From assembly GCF_000426865.1 (NCBI RefSeq), contig NZ_AUGE01000001.1:434001-498000 (forward strand): 64,000 nt of DNA. Direction: 5' to 3'. Below are positions 63,631 through 64,000 of the stretch, in pieces. Each line of letters starts with the position of its first letter. Positions within the stretch are counted from its first letter, which is position 1. This stretch comes from Citrifermentans bremense R1 (GTDB lineage Bacteria > Desulfobacterota > Desulfuromonadia > Geobacterales > Geobacteraceae). The position numbers were made by a program, and so were the translations under genes. The notes under the pieces were generated by a model, which saw only the letters and a list, made by a program, of their open reading frames with translations, did not search any database and was not told where the DNA came from.

Positions 63631-64000
63631 GCCCCCTCCGTCTTCATATACACCGTGGTCTGAACCTTCAGCGTCACCGTCTCCTCGGTCGCACTCTGGC
63701 TACCCAGCGAGATGGAGTCGACCGTAACCAGTTCCTTGTAGCGCAGCAGGTCCGCGACGAATTTCTTCACCGAGGCATAGCGCCCGGAAACGGTGAAGGA
63801 AACGCCGTAGGTATCGATCTGCTTCTGCCCTTTGATCTTGGCCGGTTTGTAGGAGACCCCTTTCAGGGAAAGGGCATTGCTCTTGGCCGTGTCGAAGAGC
63901 TGGCTCATCAGCGCGGGGAACCGTTCCTTCGGCACCAGGCGTTTTTGGAACTCCCCCAGGTCGCGCATCCCGTTGTGATAGCGCGTGGCGTCGCCCACGG
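63627..64000 (-). CDS. PilO/GspM-like inner membrane assembly protein (partial)
   Basis: The C-terminal ~123 codons, running off the right edge; the GTG near 63998 is probably not the true start. The visible part is LGEFQKRLVPKERFPALMSQLFDTAKSNALSL, then KQIDTYGVSFTVSGRYASVKKFVADLLRYKELVTVDSISL, the ferredoxin-like periplasmic domain shared by PilO and GspM. It overlaps the PilP-like gene by 4 bases, indicating an operon that continues to the right. Confidence 0.8.
   Translation of the reverse strand, partial: VGDATRYHNGMRDLGEFQKRLVPKERFPALMSQLFDTAKSNALSLKGVSYKPAKIKGQKQIDTYGVSFTVSGRYASVKKFVADLLRYKELVTVDSISLGSQSATEETVTLKVQTTVYMKTEGA

Overview
This 64 kb window is a stretch of high-GC chromosome from a member of the Geobacterales (Geobacter, Citrifermentans or Geomonas type). 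The lineage call rests on protein character and gene neighbourhoods: an EtfBA pair, an AcnB-type aconitase, a hybrid malic enzyme, an atypical type II secretion cluster whose secretin carries a cohesin domain, Geobacter-style REP-like palindromes with the GGGGACAGGCTACTT core, and PrsR-type regulator ancestry. It is mostly ordinary core chromosome. I see no prophage, insertion sequence with transposase, CRISPR array, rRNA or tRNA.

Layout. 1-12 kb: metK (cut by the left edge), a small lipoprotein, a cyclophilin, a periplasmic peroxiredoxin, a Rep/PcrA-type helicase, ligA, a four-helix-bundle protein with an in-frame 9-bp minisatellite, etfBA, a tiny membrane protein, a short hypothetical and an RluA-type pseudouridine synthase. 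11.6-12.2 kb is a gene-free regulatory stretch with a 19-bp REP-like inverted repeat, a probable leftward small RNA and a consensus promoter for a MerR regulator. 12.2-19.8 kb: MerR, an EndoQ-like PHP protein, a DsbC-like thioredoxin-fold protein, a ROK kinase coupled to a HIT protein, maeB, and a TonB-like protein. 19.8-27.2 kb: a TPR protein, the TgpA-DUF58-MoxR trio and queE-queD. 27.2-31.5 kb: tsaC, an rnk-like factor, a reduced MreB-like protein behind an apparent attenuator, an M29 aminopeptidase and dut. A decayed copy of the aminopeptidase 3' end sits in front of tsaC.

31.5-43 kb is a long leftward translation and RNA-processing block read as rimP-nusA-ylxRQ-infB-rbfA-nrnA-truB, then rpsO-pnp-M16 peptidase-dut. 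43-48.4 kb: thrC, a HAD phosphatase, a degenerate PrsR-like regulator and pepF. 48.5-55.1 kb: acnB, fdhD, a succinate-semialdehyde-type dehydrogenase and a secreted cohesin/dockerin-like protein. 55.2-59.4 kb: ftsE-ftsX-envC-ctpA, a cell-separation and envelope-proteolysis operon. 59.4-64 kb: an atypical type II secretion cluster (PilO-like, PilP/GspC-like, secretin with cohesin domain, two pseudopilins), cut by the right edge.

Functional links. The rimP-infB block couples transcription elongation, ribosome maturation and initiation, and rpsO-pnp adds RNA turnover. FtsEX with a catalytically degenerate EnvC is the expected septal amidase activation module. AcnB, malic enzyme, EtfBA and the semialdehyde dehydrogenase fit a TCA-centred respiratory metabolism. 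The observations most worth following are: a leader peptide with mutually exclusive hairpins before the MreB-like gene; the missing canonical start codon of the DUF58 gene; a 12-bp palindrome over the acnB -10 box; a receiver domain that has lost its phosphorylation residues; the small-RNA candidate at 11.7-11.9 kb; and the aminopeptidase fossil that suggests a local insertion.
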